A DNA stretch of 64,000 nt from Microcoleus sp036704825 (GTDB taxonomy: Bacteria; Cyanobacteriota; Cyanobacteriia; Cyanobacteriales; Microcoleaceae). Position numbers and translations under genes: made by a program. Under the pieces are notes generated by a model. That model had not been told where the DNA came from. It did not search any database and saw only the letters and a program-made list of their open reading frames with translations. Of this stretch, positions 1 to 9,172 are shown in pieces; position 1 is the stretch's first letter, and every line of letters starts with the position of its first letter. The stretch is from the NCBI GenBank assembly GCA_036704825.1, contig JAUBSN010000039.1:1-64000 (forward strand). Direction: 5' to 3'.

Positions 1-81
1 GCTTTCCCAGCTTGTTTTTTATACACCATCATATTTTCGCCTTTTTGTCAACCTCTTTTACTGGACTGGCGCTCTAGAGGA

Positions 82-1554
82 CTACGACCAGAAGACAGAA
101 AGTAACTCATATAGTTGTGCGATCGCTTCGCCACCTTGCAGCCGGACTGTTTCTAAAAAGCTAAACATTTGAGCTACTAATTGAGCGCCCCAATCACTAC
201 GCGCTCCTCCAGTTACTTTCCGATGCACGACCACGGGGCGTAAAGCTCGTTCAGCATCATTGTTGTCCGGTTTAACTTCTGGATAATCTAAAAAAGTAAA
301 CCACTCTGTCCAATGACGTTGAATCCGGTTGGCTAATCGTTGGGCATCGGCAGGCCAACCTTTGACAGGCGCATTAGTCAAGACATCTTGCAATTTGGCT
401 TCCAGTACAAGACGTTCTGCCGCCATCGCTTCCCGACTCAATTGACCAGTATGATACTCCCTATATCGGGTTCTAGCAGTGGTTAAAATTTCACTAACTG
501 CCCCAGCTAATAGTCGATTGCCCTCAAAACGACTCAGTTTTAGTGCTTCTAAATCTCGTTGCAGATGGGTCAAACATTTCTGTTTAGCTGCCGCTGATTG
601 AGGGTTGTAAGCGCTGAAACAATCACTACTAAGAATGCCTTCAAAGTCTTCTCCCAATAGCTGTTTTAGTTCGGCACTACTGCGGGTGGGAGCTAATAGT
701 AATACACAAACCTTGTCACTGGTGGCTACCCACAACCAATATTTGATTCCATCAATGCAGTAAGTAGTTTCATCAACGCAGCGCACACCCGGTTGTTGTA
801 CGTAGCTCAGCCATTGCTGATAGATTGGCTGCAAGCTCTCTTGGAAGTAACGCTGCATCTTGGCAAGAGTTCCTTGAGAGATGGGTACTCCCAAGACGTG
901 TTCCACAAAATATTCTTGTTTTCGCCACGGTAAGTTACCCCCATATCCTAGCCAACCAACCACACTACACAATCTGCCGCCGTAGCTAAATCCTTCCCAT
1001 ACTCCGGGTGGTAATTGAGAGTATCCCGACGGGCCACAATCGTTACACGCTGCATAAGGGACGACGATATTCTCTAATTTCTACGGGTTGCTCTATGAGC
1101 TCGGCTACTTGTTGCACTTTACGGGGTGCTGCTGTAAGTGGCTCCACTGCTGCTTGACAAACCGGACAAGTTTCTAGTTCTAGCTCTATAATTTGGTCAG
1201 GTTCACCCAATCCATTGCGCGTCTTGCCCGGATGGTCATATTTTGGACCGCGTTTTTTTCCTTTTTTTCGCTTGCTTTTGTCGCTGGGCTTGAGGAGCAG
1301 GTCTGCTGATGGGGGAGTAGAACTGTTTGATGAGGTGCGGTTTTTTAGCTCTCTAACGCTTCTTTTAACTGTTCAATCTCCTGTTGCTGGTCTTGGATCA
1401 GGCGTTGTTTTTCTACCAGTTTTCGTTGTTGCTGTTTGACCTGCTGCTGTTGTTTTAGTAGCCATTCTCCCAAAGACAACACTGCAATAGCCATCTTCTC
1501 TACTACAATGGCTATCTCTACTGGTTGGTTGGTCAGCGCTGTTGGATTCGGCAT
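82..1554 (-). pseudogene. IS66-family transposase, frameshifted remnant
   Basis: Remnant of an IS66-type DDE transposase, normally one reading frame of about 500 aa. Three minus-strand segments rebuild it. The N-terminal Gln/Lys-rich helix is at 1345-1554 (69 aa). The middle part carries the zinc-ribbon cysteines CPVC (near 1165) and CNDCG (near 1035) and a basic KKRGPKYDHPGKTR stretch. The catalytic part runs from about 1060 to 82 with DETTY, SSDCFSAY and NNDAERALRP, which supply the D, D and E residues. The frame changes near 1345, just after LKEALES, and again near 1045, where the upstream frame stops after RRPLCSV. Catalytic residues survive, so decay is recent or some shifts are assembly errors. 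No companion IS66 TnpA/TnpB genes are visible in the window. Family assignment is confident; exact element ends are not. Confidence 0.85.
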
Positions 1555-1716
1555 GACAGCTACTATACTCTATTTTCGCCTATTTGGCTCAAACTCTTAC
1601 CACACTTGCTCCCCGGCCACCTATGACCCATCATTGGCGATACCGCAACGCAGTTGCGGTGAGCAGTTACAAAATGAAACGGACTGCTATGGATAATAAT
1701 TATATGATTCAGGTTC

Positions 1717-2613
1717 TCAGTTCGGCTTTTCTTGACAAGACTTTAGATTCTTCTCATCCCTTGTGTCAAGCCTAATTGAGATGCTCTTACCCTGGGTTTG
1801 TGTCCCCATCGCATCAATCGTAATAATAGCTCCGGTGATGTCAATTAATTCCAATAATGCCGGGATCGCTGTGATTTCATTTGAATGGTCTTCAACTTTG
1901 ACTTGTCCCAAGACTAACCGATGTTCACTCGCCCACGCCGTCACTAAATGTAAGTTTTTTACCCCTTTTTGTCGGTCATAAGAGCCTCTCAGACTTTTTC
2001 CATCAATCGGAATCACTTCTTGGCTAATTGAACCGATTAATTGGTTGATCCATGTTCGCAATTTTTGCTCTAAAATTTTGGGGTCTAACTTTTCAAAGAC
2101 CCGACGGAATGTATCGTCACTCGGGATGCCATTGGGTAATACCATTTTTCCAAAATCCTGCAACAGCAGTCTTCGGGTGCGTCGCTGCGAACAATCCCTA
2201 GATTTCACGCCATATCTCTCGTGCGACGCACCTTACACATTGGGTGGACGAAACAAACTCAACAATTATCTTGTAGCAAAATTTTTTCTAAACGGTATAA
2301 TTTTAAAAACTTTTGTAACCAGGTAAGCTTACTGATTCCATAATTTTCCATGTCTTCCCACCCATCCGCTCCGGCTATGACCGCTAAAAGGGCAATGACG
2401 AGAATGTCTTTGAGTAAATGTTGTTTAGTTCGCTCCACCAAGAGTGTATGGTACGTCATCAAAATAATTTGAAAAGCCAGTTTGTAAATCTTCGATAGAG
2501 ATGGGCTTTGGCTTGTTGAGTTCTTCGGATTTTTCCGCTGGCTTGGAGGGAGCGAATCCTTTACTCATAACCATAAACTTTTCCTTACCTTGATGACTTA
2601 GCTTTTGAGGCAT
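1717..2613 (-). pseudogene. ISAs1-family transposase, broken and 3'-truncated
   Basis: Decayed ISAs1-type (DDE_Tnp_1-associated) transposase in three minus-strand pieces. The start is at 2613 (MPQKLSHQGK). A second frame at 2259-2462 has the typical N-terminal block KQHLLKDILVIALLAVIAG followed by ADGWEDMENYG. The third frame at 1717-2208 has IPIDGKSLRGS, LHLVTAWASEHRLVLGQ, HSNEITAIPALLELI and IDAMGTQT. In intact relatives the protein continues well past DAMGTQ; here the following 30 codons (QGKSISIRL and on) do not resemble the family and look like the terminal DNA of another insertion. A 10-bp inverted repeat pair at 2176-2232 interrupts the gene between the second and third pieces. Two frame breaks plus truncation make it non-functional. 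Confidence 0.8.
2176..2232. repeat. Hairpin inside the ISAs1 remnant
   Basis: Perfect 10-bp inverted arms GGTGCGTCGC (2176-2185) and GCGACGCACC (2223-2232) separated by 37 bp, at the point where the ISAs1 transposase changes frame. It may be a small palindromic insertion that helped to break the gene. Confidence 0.6.
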
Positions 2614-2695
2614 TATAGAACCGTTACTGACGAGCGGGATACTTTGTATATTTTGTTGGTTTTGTCAAGTACAATTTATACTAAATTAGATGAGC

Positions 2696-2785
2696 TTATC
2701 CTGGGTTTTGCTTGCCTCTGCGCGTTGTCCCATTTTTCATAATGTCATCAGATCCACACGTTGGGCAACTTAAATCCAATTTCAT
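2696..2785 (-). pseudogene. IS1-family transposase N-terminal fragment
   Basis: A 29-codon stub read on the minus strand begins MKLDLSCPTCGSDDIMKNG and continues to TTRRGKQN, then hits PG-stop. The CPxCGS...KNGxxxxGKQ pattern is the zinc-ribbon start of IS1-family InsA-like transposases, which normally continue with a second cysteine pair. The break coincides with a sequence (CCCAGGATAAGCTCATCT on the minus strand) that recurs in similar form at the truncation of the ISAs1 copy near 1785. The IS1 gene therefore seems to have been cut by insertion of the neighbouring ISAs1-like element. Short match, but the motif is distinctive. Confidence 0.6.
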
Positions 2786-2955
2786 TCCATCATTCCTCTC
2801 TCACGATCGTCGCTATATTTTACTCTTTTTATCTTTCCTTTACAAAAAAAGCTGCCGAAGTAATCTATCAAAACTTATCTTCTTTACTTGCTTGCAACTT
2901 AATTCATCTTTCTGAATACTGTTTTCTTACTTTTTCAGCAAGCCCTAAGCTGTTG

Positions 2956-4120
2956 TGCATTTAAAACGCATAGTTATCTAATATAAAATAATGATATTCA
3001 TCAAAAGTAAATGCCTGCTAAAAATTTTCTAAGTTCCGAAACAAAGGAAACTTTTCAACAAGTATTAAAAGAGCATGAGCATCCAGACATTCGGCAAAAA
3101 GCCTTAATTTTTTTGTGACTAAATAACGGAAATACACAAGCTCAAACTGCTGAACTAATTGGATGTTCTCTCAGAAAAGTTGCTGATTGGAGTATTCATG
3201 GTGCCCCCTGAGAATGTAGATAGTTTTAAAGATGATAGGATGAATGGTAACTACCGAAAAGCTACAGAAGAATACATTGATTTACTTCTCCAGACAATTG
3301 AAGTAGAACCTGAGAAATATGGCTATGAATTCGGGAGATGGACAACAGCTAGACTTGCTATATATTTAGGAGAGAAGACAGGAATTGAGTTGAGTAGTAC
3401 CCAAGTAAGGAGAATCTTAAAATCAAAAAAGTATGTTTACCTTTGGGCTAAATACAGCTTAAAGGATAAGCAAGATGCCGTAGAAAGGGGTTGATTTAAA
3501 GATAAAATAGCTGAGTATTTAAAAATAGAAAAAGAATCTCCAGACCGATTGCAGGTATGGTTTTGGGACGAAAGTGGATTTAGTTTAAGAGTAATTAGAA
3601 GGAAGAACTGGTGTAAAAAATGGACTCGAAGTAACAAAAAAGGAGAGCGACCAAAGGGTCGTATTAATGTCATGGGGGGAGTGAGATATTCAGATAAAAA
3701 AAGATGGGTAGATTTTATCCCATCTGGGAATTCCGCTAACTTTTATGCAGTGAAGAGAAAATTTTTATGCAGACTTAATATCTGATTGGATATCACAAGG
3801 AAATTTAGCGGAAGACTTTGAAGATAAAGGCTGTAAGTTTGTGATAATTCTGGACAACGCTAGTTTTCATAAAAAAGCAGAGACTTTGCAGAAAATAGCC
3901 TCAGAGATGCCGAATCTAATCATAGAATTTTTGCCCGAGTATAGCCCTGACTATAACCTAGTTGAATTAGTATGGCATTCCGCCAAGGAATATGTTGCTA
4001 ATAGATTATTTGAATCCCTTTAAAAATTAGAATCATTGTTACATCAACTTTTGAATGAAGGAGGACTAATTATGAAATGGAACCCAAAGATCAAAAATAA
4101 AGGTAACGCGAGTTAATGCA
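2956..4120 (+). mobile_element. Degenerate IS630-family element with imperfect terminal repeats
   Basis: Element bounds are proposed from imperfect terminal inverted repeats: the left end at 2956-2978 begins TGCATTTAAAACGC and the right end at 4102-4120, read in reverse, begins TGCATTAACTCGCG. They enclose a decayed IS630 transposase and nothing else. The length of about 1.16 kb is normal for the family. Confidence 0.55.
3011..4116 (+). pseudogene. IS630-family transposase, multiply disrupted
   Basis: Reconstructed across frames from ATG 3011 (MPAKNFLSSETKETFQQVL) to TAA 4114-4116. Lesions seen: an in-frame TGA at 3116-3118, a frameshift near 3180, a TGA at 3492-3494 after AVERG, a frameshift near 3775 after FLCRL, and a TAA at 4021 after NRLFESL. 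Recognisable parts are the N-terminal helix-turn-helix (NGNTQAQTAELIGCSLRKVADW), the first catalytic Asp in WFWDESGF, the second in IILDNASFH, and the Glu in DYNLVELVWH. So the DDE triad persists but no functional protein can be made. Low GC and AAA-rich codon use differ from neighbouring chromosomal genes. Confidence 0.85.
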
Positions 4121-4142
4121 GTTTAGATGTCGAACAGCTTAG

Positions 4143-7100
4143 TTAATTCAGCGGAATCTCGATCCAGAACTCTGTACCTTGACCGGGTACAGAAACACAT
4201 TTCAGTACCCCTTGGTGTTTCTCAACTACAATTTGGTAACTGATAGAAAGTCCTAAACCCGTACCCCGACCGACGGGTTTAGTAGTAAAAAAGGGATTAA
4301 ATATGTGAGAGATTAATTCTTTGGGAATGCCGTGACCGTTGTCGGCAATACAAATTCCTACCGTTTTTTCATCGATTAATTCAGTGCGAATCCGAATGCA
4401 AGGAGATGCCAAATCAGGAATCAAACACTCGGTGGTGGTAGTTATATCTCCTGACTCGACAGCCAGTTTTTGGGAGCTTAAATGTGTCGCCGCTGCACTT
4501 GCCGCTTTAAAGGAAAGATTAATAACTCGCTCTCTTTGTCCCATTTCTAGGGCGTCAAGGGCATTACCGATCAGATTCATAAATACCTGATTGAGCGAGC
4601 TGGCATAGCATTCTACTAAGGGCAAATTGCCGTATTCTTTAATGATTTCTACAGTGGATCGATCGGATTTAGCTTTGATCCGGTGCTGCAAAATCAACAG
4701 GGTATTCTCGATGCCTTCGTGAATGTCAACGGCTTTTTTCTCGGTTTGATCGCTTCTGGAAAAATTGCGCAAAGATACAACTAATTGGCGGATACGGTCA
4801 ACTCCGACTTTCATGGAACCCAAAATTTTGGGCAAATCTTCGAGTAGAAATTCTATGTCGATCGCTTCGGAACGCTCGCTAATTTCTGGGTCGGGATTGG
4901 GGTAGTGCTGGCGGTAGAGTTCCACCAAGCAGAGCAAATCTGCGGTGTAGTCGCTGGCGTGGGACAGATTGCCGTAGATAAAGTTAACGGGGTTATTGAT
5001 TTCGTGGGCGACACCCGCCACCAGTTGTCCGAGACTCGACATTTTCTCGGTTTGAATCAGTTGGGCTTGGGTATTGTGCAGTTCTGTGAGGGTTTTAGCT
5101 AGCTGTTCGGCCTTTGCTCGATCGGCGGCTGCTGCATTCAGACTTTCTTGATAAAGTTCTGCTTGGTGAATGGCGATCGCAGCATGAGTAGCCAAATTTT
5201 GCAGCAATTCCTGTTCTGCTGTTTGCCAAACTCTCGGTCCGCAACACTCGTGGGCAATCAGCAACCCCCAAATTTGGGAATCTTTGCCGATGGGCACAAT
5301 TAAACTTGCCCTCACCTGTAAATTTTCCAAAAATTTGCGGTGGCAGGGCGTTAAATCATCAGTATAAATATCATTAATTGCTCGCACCCGTCCTGCTCGG
5401 TAAAAGCAGTCTGAGCCTTCGGGAAAACATTCTTGTGGAGATTTGATACCTAAAATTGACTGCCACTGGCCGCGAACAGCTTCGACAACTACCTCGCCCT
5501 GTTCGCCTGCGACAAATTGGTAAATTACCGTGCGATCGGTATCGAGCAAAACTCTCACTTCTCGCACAATAGTTTGCAGTATGGTTTTTAAATCTAAGGT
5601 GCTGCGAATCTGGTCTCTAACTCGCGTCAATACTTTGGAAAAGTCCAAAGATTTTTGCAATTGGGCGGTACGTTCAAGAACTTGGCGCTCCAAGTTGGCA
5701 TTCAGGGTCTGGACTTCTTTATAAAGAATGTACTGCCCAATTGCCGAACAAAATTGGCTGCCTATAGCTAAAGCTTGCTCGATGTCCTCGCACTTCCACT
5801 CGGGCGACTGACCTTTTTTTATTTCTCGCCAGACTTCAAAGGATTGTCTGGGAAGGATTTGTGCAGAGCTGCTGTCAAAGCGGCCGGCCCACAGTTTTTC
5901 GGTATCAATTGCATTGCGAAAAACTGTCAAACAGCCGACTAATTGTTGTTTGTGGTGCAGGGGAATTACCAGCAAACCCCGAATTTGAGTAGATTGGAAA
6001 GCAGGAACTAAAACTCTAAATACAGGTTCTTTGTATAAGTCTGTAATTATCCAAACAGGGAATTGGGAACTTGTGCTGAGCGCAGCCGAAGTATTAGGAA
6101 TTGGGAAGTTGGGAATCTCTGCAGTATTTTGAAATCCTTTGGTTAGCCATTCCTGCCATAGGGGATGAGCTTCGATCGCCTTAACTTTTTCCCAGTTGGG
6201 AAGTGTCGGTTGTTCTCCCGTGGCGAACAGTTCAAAGGTAGCATCACTGTGGGCCGGGGCAATTGGCAATCCTCCTTCAATCTTGGGAGTGGATAACTTT
6301 TCACCGTTGATTTTCGGGGGGTTCAGATAGAGTCGGCCGCCGCTGCCGCCCAAAGCGGTGACTGTGGCTTCTAAACCCTGCTGCAGTTGAATGTTGACGT
6401 GACCGTACAACAGGGCTGCTATGCGGCTCACGGTGGCTTCCCGGGCGGCTTGAGAGCGGGTTTGCTGGAGGAGGAGTGCGTGGGCGATGGCGCCAGACAA
6501 TTGATCTGATACGAGCTGAACTACTTCTAAATCTGGTGGTGAAATATTGAGGGGGGTACAGTGGTGAGACACTAAAAGTCCCCACAGTTCGATGTGAATT
6601 TTTTGATTGTTTCCTGGCTCGTATCGAGTCAGGCACGTAGGGGAATCGCAGATCGTATCTGTTTTGCTGTTTTGCGATGCGATCCTGCGGTGCAAAATCG
6701 GCACTACTAAGGAAGATTGCACTCCCATTGCCATCAGGTAAGCTGTGTGGCAAGGATCGAGCGATCGGTAGTGCATCTCTTCATTTACTAAAGGTTGACC
6801 TGTGTCTGCAGCATCTAGGGGACTCAGGACGATCGTCCCGGAGTTAACATCTATTATTGTCCGCTGGCGCAAAGTGACATACATCTCCCGCGCGCTTGCG
6901 GGAATGTCGTCTGCGGGAAAGTGCAGTCCTTTCAAGGAAGGGAGACTGTTGTTATTAATTGACTCAGCAACAACTTCTCCACTGCCGTCGGCACTAAACC
7001 TGTAAATCATAATGCGATCTGTTTTCAAAAAAGACCGCACTTCTGCTACCGTACTGGTTAAAATATCTTCTAATTCTAGAGATTGACGAATGCGTTCAGT

Positions 7101-7169
7101 TATCCGCCTTACCAAAACTTCTCTATCTAGTTGATGATGTAATTCTTGGGTATTTTCTGTGATTTGCAT
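4143..7169 (-). CDS. PAS-less phytochrome / cyanobacteriochrome hybrid sensor histidine kinase
   Basis: Photoreceptor histidine kinase of about 1008 aa. ATG 7169 is chosen because AGGAGA lies 5-6 nt upstream; a longer frame reaches 7283 without such support. Domain order: a phytochrome-type GAF (about residues 15-235) with PADDIPASAREMY and DPCHTAYL, where Cys140-His141 matches the bilin-attachment motif; a PHY-like domain (about 245-490) with the tongue signature WAGRF...LPRQSFEVW; a second, cyanobacteriochrome-type GAF (about 520-690) with TPCH at Cys609 and LWGLLIAHE-like text (IWGLLIAHECCGPRVW); and a kinase core with phospho-acceptor His722 in AHEINNP, N box NQVFMNLIGNALDAL, DNGHGIP, FNPFFTTKP and GRGTGLGLS. 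No PAS knot precedes the first GAF, so it is Cph2-like at the N-terminus. It likely binds phycocyanobilin and autophosphorylates in the cytosol. No response regulator is adjacent. Confidence 0.85.
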   Translation of the reverse strand: MQITENTQELHHQLDREVLVRRITERIRQSLELEDILTSTVAEVRSFLKTDRIMIYRFSADGSGEVVAESINNNSLPSLKGLHFPADDIPASAREMYVTLRQRTIIDVNSGTIVLSPLDAADTGQPLVNEEMHYRSLDPCHTAYLMAMGVQSSLVVPILHRRIASQNSKTDTICDSPTCLTRYEPGNNQKIHIELWGLLVSHHCTPLNISPPDLEVVQLVSDQLSGAIAHALLLQQTRSQAAREATVSRIAALLYGHVNIQLQQGLEATVTALGGSGGRLYLNPPKINGEKLSTPKIEGGLPIAPAHSDATFELFATGEQPTLPNWEKVKAIEAHPLWQEWLTKGFQNTAEIPNFPIPNTSAALSTSSQFPVWIITDLYKEPVFRVLVPAFQSTQIRGLLVIPLHHKQQLVGCLTVFRNAIDTEKLWAGRFDSSSAQILPRQSFEVWREIKKGQSPEWKCEDIEQALAIGSQFCSAIGQYILYKEVQTLNANLERQVLERTAQLQKSLDFSKVLTRVRDQIRSTLDLKTILQTIVREVRVLLDTDRTVIYQFVAGEQGEVVVEAVRGQWQSILGIKSPQECFPEGSDCFYRAGRVRAINDIYTDDLTPCHRKFLENLQVRASLIVPIGKDSQIWGLLIAHECCGPRVWQTAEQELLQNLATHAAIAIHQAELYQESLNAAAADRAKAEQLAKTLTELHNTQAQLIQTEKMSSLGQLVAGVAHEINNPVNFIYGNLSHASDYTADLLCLVELYRQHYPNPDPEISERSEAIDIEFLLEDLPKILGSMKVGVDRIRQLVVSLRNFSRSDQTEKKAVDIHEGIENTLLILQHRIKAKSDRSTVEIIKEYGNLPLVECYASSLNQVFMNLIGNALDALEMGQRERVINLSFKAASAAATHLSSQKLAVESGDITTTTECLIPDLASPCIRIRTELIDEKTVGICIADNGHGIPKELISHIFNPFFTTKPVGRGTGLGLSISYQIVVEKHQGVLKCVSVPGQGTEFWIEIPLN

Positions 7170-7303
7170 AAATCTCCTTTTGTAATTATACAATACAATG
7201 ATAATAAGAAGTTTTGATTTGCTGTTGGATAGTTCAAACTCAAATGCCTCACCCTGAGTTTTTGACTCAACCGATCTGTACAATTAATCCGCCGCGCAAT
7301 GGT

Positions 7304-7328
7304 CAGAGACGACGATGTATCGTCTCTG
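7304..7328. repeat. Short hairpin upstream of the phytochrome gene
   Basis: Arms CAGAGACGA and TCGTCTCTG (9 bp, 7-nt loop). It lies 135 bp upstream of the proposed start, in a 380-bp gap (7170-7549) that is otherwise AT-rich and without a recognisable gene. Confidence 0.4.
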
Positions 7329-7549
7329 GCGCGCTGTGGTAAGAAAAATCTGCGATCGCCCCGCCCCCGTTTAGTCCTTGCCTTCTTGAAGCACAGGGAC
7401 TTAAGCAAATAATAATTATTATTTTAATCGTCTTATAAATTTCTCGCAATCTTAAAATCTCACTATCAGAATTATTGATTGTTAGGATAGTTTGACATTT
7501 GTTTGTATAACTTCATATAATGAGCATTAACGAAAGAATTTGAGATTTG

Positions 7550-8002
7550 TCAGCTCCCCTGGCGCTGACAAATCTCGCTGCGAACGCTCATCAGAATTTT
7601 ACCCAAATGATTTTGGCCGGTGCGGTCGCAGCCGCACCCCCAGTAAAAATCCGTTGGCGAATCCTCGACAATCACTCGATCCCCTGTGGCGAGGAGAATA
7701 GCTTGAATGTCTGTATGAGCGAGAAACTTAGTTAAAACTGCTTCGCGCATAATGGGAATTTTCACCGCTTCCCAATCAGCGCGCATCTGGTGGTTGGGAT
7801 CGCGACCTAATTTGGCAGCTTCCTGGGGAGTTGCTACGGATCGAATCGCCGCCACTAATCTTTCATCAACGGTGACAAATTTTTGGGCTTGATAGTAATG
7901 TTCCACAGTCAACCAATCTTGACCGTACAGGCTAATTTCGTGTAGTGAAAAATTAGAAAAGCAGCCGTAAGGCTCCTCTACTTTATAAAAATAAATTATC
8001 AT
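7550..8002 (-). CDS. NADAR/YbiA family N-glycosidase
   Basis: A 150-aa protein of the NADAR superfamily (YbiA-like), whose members hydrolyse N-glycosidic bonds in riboflavin intermediates or ADP-ribose-type nucleotides. Family blocks are present end to end: IIYFYKVEEPYGCFSNFS at the N-terminus, LTVEHYYQAQKF (about 31-42), and the C-terminal DFYWGCGCDRTGQNHLGKILM. Length is normal and no truncation is seen. In E. coli YbiA the role is clearing reactive riboflavin precursors; others act with ADP-ribose chemistry. No riboflavin gene or NAD-handling partner is adjacent, so the substrate here is open. No strong ribosome-binding site precedes the ATG at 8002. Confidence 0.85.
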   Translation of the reverse strand: MIIYFYKVEEPYGCFSNFSLHEISLYGQDWLTVEHYYQAQKFVTVDERLVAAIRSVATPQEAAKLGRDPNHQMRADWEAVKIPIMREAVLTKFLAHTDIQAILLATGDRVIVEDSPTDFYWGCGCDRTGQNHLGKILMSVRSEICQRQGS

Positions 8003-8373
8003 TAGATTTGAGATTTTATATTTTACAGGATTTAGGTAGAATGTAATTATTCAGGGTGGGCCTCAAGCACCTTACCCCGCTCTTAGTAAGCTGTCAAACC
8101 ACTTTTTGCCTCCAGGAGTATTTGAGATTGATTCTATAAGCAGCGCGGGGCTTGTATTAAAAAATCCTCACATTGACTTTATTTTAAATAGGAGTTACGC
8201 TTTTGAACCCTGTTTCTTGGAAAAAATTGGGTTGAGCCACGAAAAATCTAGGAATCAACTGGCTTTCTGAGGAATAGTGCGTAATTCCTATTTTTAAATT
8301 AACGATTAAGAATTGGGAATGAAGAATAAGGAATTGGGATTTAAGAATATTCCTTCTTCCCTCGGACTTCGTT
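8003..8373. other. Intergenic stretch without a recognised gene
   Basis: AT-rich spacer between the NADAR gene and a pseudogene. I see short degenerate repeats of the type GAATTGGGAATGAAGAATAAG near 8310-8340 and no convincing reading frame or RNA. Confidence 0.4.
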
Positions 8374-9079
8374 CTAAAACGGCATCAGCTTTTTAAGGGC
8401 GCGGTTAGCGATATCGGTATAACGCAGTTCGCCACATAAAATTTTGCTCGTCAACTGAGTAGCGATCGGCAATTTGACGCCCGCTCTATAAGCAGCTCCT
8501 GTAAACTGATAGAATGCCCCAGCCCAGCAATTGGCCCAAACCATATCAGTTCCCCATTCTTGGACGATTGAGTGTACTGCTCCTGAGCGTCGCCGGCACG
8601 TCCAAGAGATCGATCGCCTCAGCGGCATTAAATCCGCTAAATATGTCAGGTCGAATTCCCTCACCGGAGAGCGGCGAGACTGGGGCTTCTGCTAAAAGCA
8701 GCGCATTTTGCGGGTGCAATTTGACTTCTGTAGAATCTCTAAGTTCCGCACCAGTTTTTTGAGCTTGTTTAATTAAAAAATCGTCAAATACATCTACATC
8801 TTGCTGTACCATACACATTGGCGAATCTATCTCAACTTCCACCGGGTCTTGCATTTTCCCGGTGTAGCTAATTTTGTTAGCTTTCAGAGAAATAACTGGC
8901 GTCCGGTCAAAATCGAGCCATTGGGCGATCGCCCCAGAAACGCCGCCACAAGGTTTATTGCGCGGCAAAGATGCTTTTTCTACTACCAAAACAGAACGTC
9001 CCTGCTTTGCCCGGTGATAAGCTGCTGTGCTGTCTGCCGGGCCTCCACCGACAATTCTGCAATCAAACATTTTAGTCAT
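8374..9079 (-). pseudogene. Geranylgeranyl-reductase-family FAD oxidoreductase, internally deleted
   Basis: Remains of a FAD-dependent reductase of the geranylgeranyl reductase (ChlP-like) family. The N-terminus at 9079 has the FAD fold text DCRIVGGGPADSTAAYHRA, in which Asp occupies the position of a glycine normally conserved, and PCGGVSG. After AELRDSTEVK the protein jumps directly to NALLLAEAPVSPLSGEGIRP and FSGFNAAEAI, which normally lies over a hundred residues later, so an internal block is missing. A frameshift near 8575-8640 moves the C-terminus (WGTDMVWANCWAGAFYQF) into another frame, ending at 8374. About 235 residues remain of an expected 370-400. The functional chlorophyll-pathway copy is presumably elsewhere. 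Confidence 0.75.
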
Positions 9080-9109
9080 TTGTCATTTGTCTGTTGTCTG
9101 TTGTCATGA

Positions 9110-9149
9110 GTTATTAGTTATTAGGAGCAACTCACAAATAACTAATAAC
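9110..9149. terminator. Stem-loop after frr
   Basis: Arms GTTATTAGTTATT (from 9110) and AATAACTAATAAC (to 9149) form a 13-bp AT-only stem just downstream of the frr stop codon on the minus strand. There is no T-run, so termination is tentative. The TAACTAATAAC text is also a common local repeat. Confidence 0.4.
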
Positions 9150-9172
9150 TAATAACAATTAACTACAGACTA

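Noticed and set aside
6301..6753. 150-aa minus-strand frame inside the phytochrome gene
   Set aside because: It lies in another frame of a gene with clear domains, is Arg/Pro/Ser-rich without motifs and is a shadow.
7127..7408. 93-aa frame upstream of the phytochrome gene
   Set aside because: It overlaps the true start region, has no ribosome-binding site and no family features; the hairpin at 7304 lies within it.
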